From assembly GCF_014207425.1 (NCBI RefSeq), contig NZ_JACHFF010000001.1, positions 806,001 to 870,000 of the forward strand: a DNA stretch of 64,000 nt, given 5' to 3'. The notes below the pieces were generated by a model. The model was not told the DNA's origin, ran no database searches, and was given only the letters and a program-made list of their open reading frames with translations. Numbering within the stretch: position 1 is the first letter of the stretch; every line of letters begins with the position of its first letter. This document shows, piece after piece, positions 63,033 to 64,000 of the stretch. The translations under genes were made by a program, and so were the position numbers. The DNA is from Jeotgalicoccus coquinae. Its GTDB lineage: Bacteria; Bacillota; Bacilli; Staphylococcales; Salinicoccaceae.

Positions 63033-63483
63033 TTAAAGTACGACGTCAGATCACCGTCGTATTCGAAAGCGTGTTAAAGTACGACGCCGGATCAACGTCG
63101 TATCCGAAAGCGTGTTAAAGTACGACACCGGATCAACGTCGTATTCGAAAGCGTGTTAAAGTACGACGTCAGATCAACGTCGTATTCGAAAGCGTGTTAA
63201 AGTACGACGTCAGATCACCGTCGTATTCGAAAGCGTGTTAAAGTACGACACCGGATCACCGTCGTATTCGAAAGCGTGTTAAAGTACGACGCCGGATCAC
63301 CGTCGTATCCGAAAGCGTGTTAAAGTACGACACCGGATCACCGTCGTATCCGAAAGCGTGTTAAAGTACGACACCGGATCACCGTCGTTTCCGAAAGCGT
63401 GTTAAAGTACGACGTCAGATCACCGTCGTATTCGAAAGCGTGTTAAAGTACGACACCGGATCACCGTCGTATCCGAAAGCCGC
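63033..63483. repeat. Palindromic tandem array E, eleven 41-bp units
   Basis: Eleven head-to-tail units of exactly 41 bp start at 63033 and repeat through 63443; a decayed partial follows to about 63495. Each unit holds TACGAC and GTCGTA arms separated by about 11 nt, followed by a conserved TTCGAAAGCGTG or TCCGAAAGCGTG linker. Variation between units is limited to a few sites: GTCAG, GCCGG or ACCGG inside the loop, C or A before CGTCG, and T or C in the linker. It fills the gap between the convergent ribU and ferredoxin genes. Confidence 0.95.
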
Positions 63484-63514
63484 TCAAAGTACAAAATCCT
63501 TCATCATCCATAAC

Positions 63515-63548
63515 AAAAAAAGGACGAGACCTGCGGCCTCATCCTTTT
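63515..63548 (-). terminator. Terminator of the ferredoxin gene
   Basis: An imperfect stem (AAAAAGGACGAG with CTCATCCTTTT) with a GC-rich loop; T run on the minus strand. It follows the stop codon by 12 nt. Confidence 0.75.
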
Positions 63549-63560
63549 ATCTGTTAAAAT

Positions 63561-63827
<267 letters not shown>

Positions 63828-63994
63828 TTAACGTTTACGATTAGTTCATAACTAATATTAAGAGAAAATCGAAAATTTATCAATGAACAATCATTGAACT
63901 CGTGAACAATACGCCGGAAGTATGATAACTCTTTAAATGTCCATACAAACAATATATAATTAAATCAAGAATCAAGTTACTAGGAGAATGCGCT

Positions 63995-64000
63995 ATGAAA
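63995..64000 (+). CDS. Start of a gene cut by the window edge
   Basis: An ATG at 63995 follows AGGAG (63982-63986) with 8-nt spacing, and only two codons (Met-Lys) are inside the window. It is divergent from fer. The product cannot be known from here. Confidence 0.5.

Noticed and set aside
63033-63483. CRISPR array
   Set aside because: The whole 41-bp unit is repeated head to tail with no unique spacers, and no cas genes are present. It is a palindromic minisatellite.

Overview
The window looks like core chromosome of a low-to-moderate GC Firmicute in the family Staphylococcaceae. Gene order around zur-sodA-pbp3, comG-aroK-gcvT, efp-accBC, fur-xerD-deoB and scpAB-rluB-res is that of Staphylococcus and Bacillus. 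However, isoprenoid genes of the MEP route (ispG, dxs) are present where Staphylococcus uses mevalonate, and several Bacillus-type small membrane proteins (DUF2759, DUF2626, DUF2627) are kept. A Jeotgalicoccus- or Salinicoccus-like organism would fit; this is an inference from gene content. No tRNA, rRNA, prophage, insertion sequence or CRISPR array was seen.

Layout. 0-3 kb: end of a zinc ABC permease, zur, ispG, DUF1189. 3-6 kb: sodA and a class B penicillin-binding protein. 6-10.6 kb: pstS-pstC-pstA-pstB-phoU behind an array of PhoP-type boxes. 10.6-16.7 kb: formyl-THF cyclo-ligase, rhomboid protease, argG-argH, small membrane proteins, a metallo-hydrolase. 16.9-20.9 kb: the comGA-GG pseudopilus operon with aroK. 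21-22.3 kb: a single-aptamer glycine riboswitch with gcvT. 22.5-24.7 kb: yqhL, a small membrane protein, yqhQ and a lipoprotein on the minus strand. 24.8-36.8 kb: pepP-efp-accBC, then asp23-like-nusB-xseAB-ispA, then dxs-tlyA-argR-recN. 37.3-45.6 kb: the branched-chain keto acid operon ptb-bcd-buk-lpd-bkdAA-bkdAB-bkdB, then brxB. 45.6-53.5 kb: a prli42-like miniprotein, an M20 peptidase, an AraC-type regulator, RNase Z, a hydrolase, nudF, fur, xerD, deoB. 53.9-63.8 kb: DUF309, scpAB, rluB, resABCDE, ribU and a 4Fe-4S ferredoxin.

Regulation readable in the sequence: four 11-bp-phased PhoP half-sites before pstS; ARG boxes before argR and, more weakly, argG; a Fur-like box on the fur promoter; a glycine riboswitch before gcvT; a 16-bp inverted repeat bracketing the -10 element of the res operon.

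The most unusual feature is a family of five palindromic tandem arrays (A 589-750, B 22341-22495, C 47032-47273, D 53578-53854, E 63033-63483). All have a 40-42 bp period, and all lie between convergent gene ends. Every convergent gap longer than about 140 bp in the window holds one, and no other gap does. B, C and D are built from 32-bp palindromes whose 11-nt half-sites alternate in orientation every 20-21 bp (about two helical turns). A and E use unrelated sequences with a similar period. They resemble the REP/BIME idea of enterobacteria in position and structure but not in sequence, and I do not recognise them.
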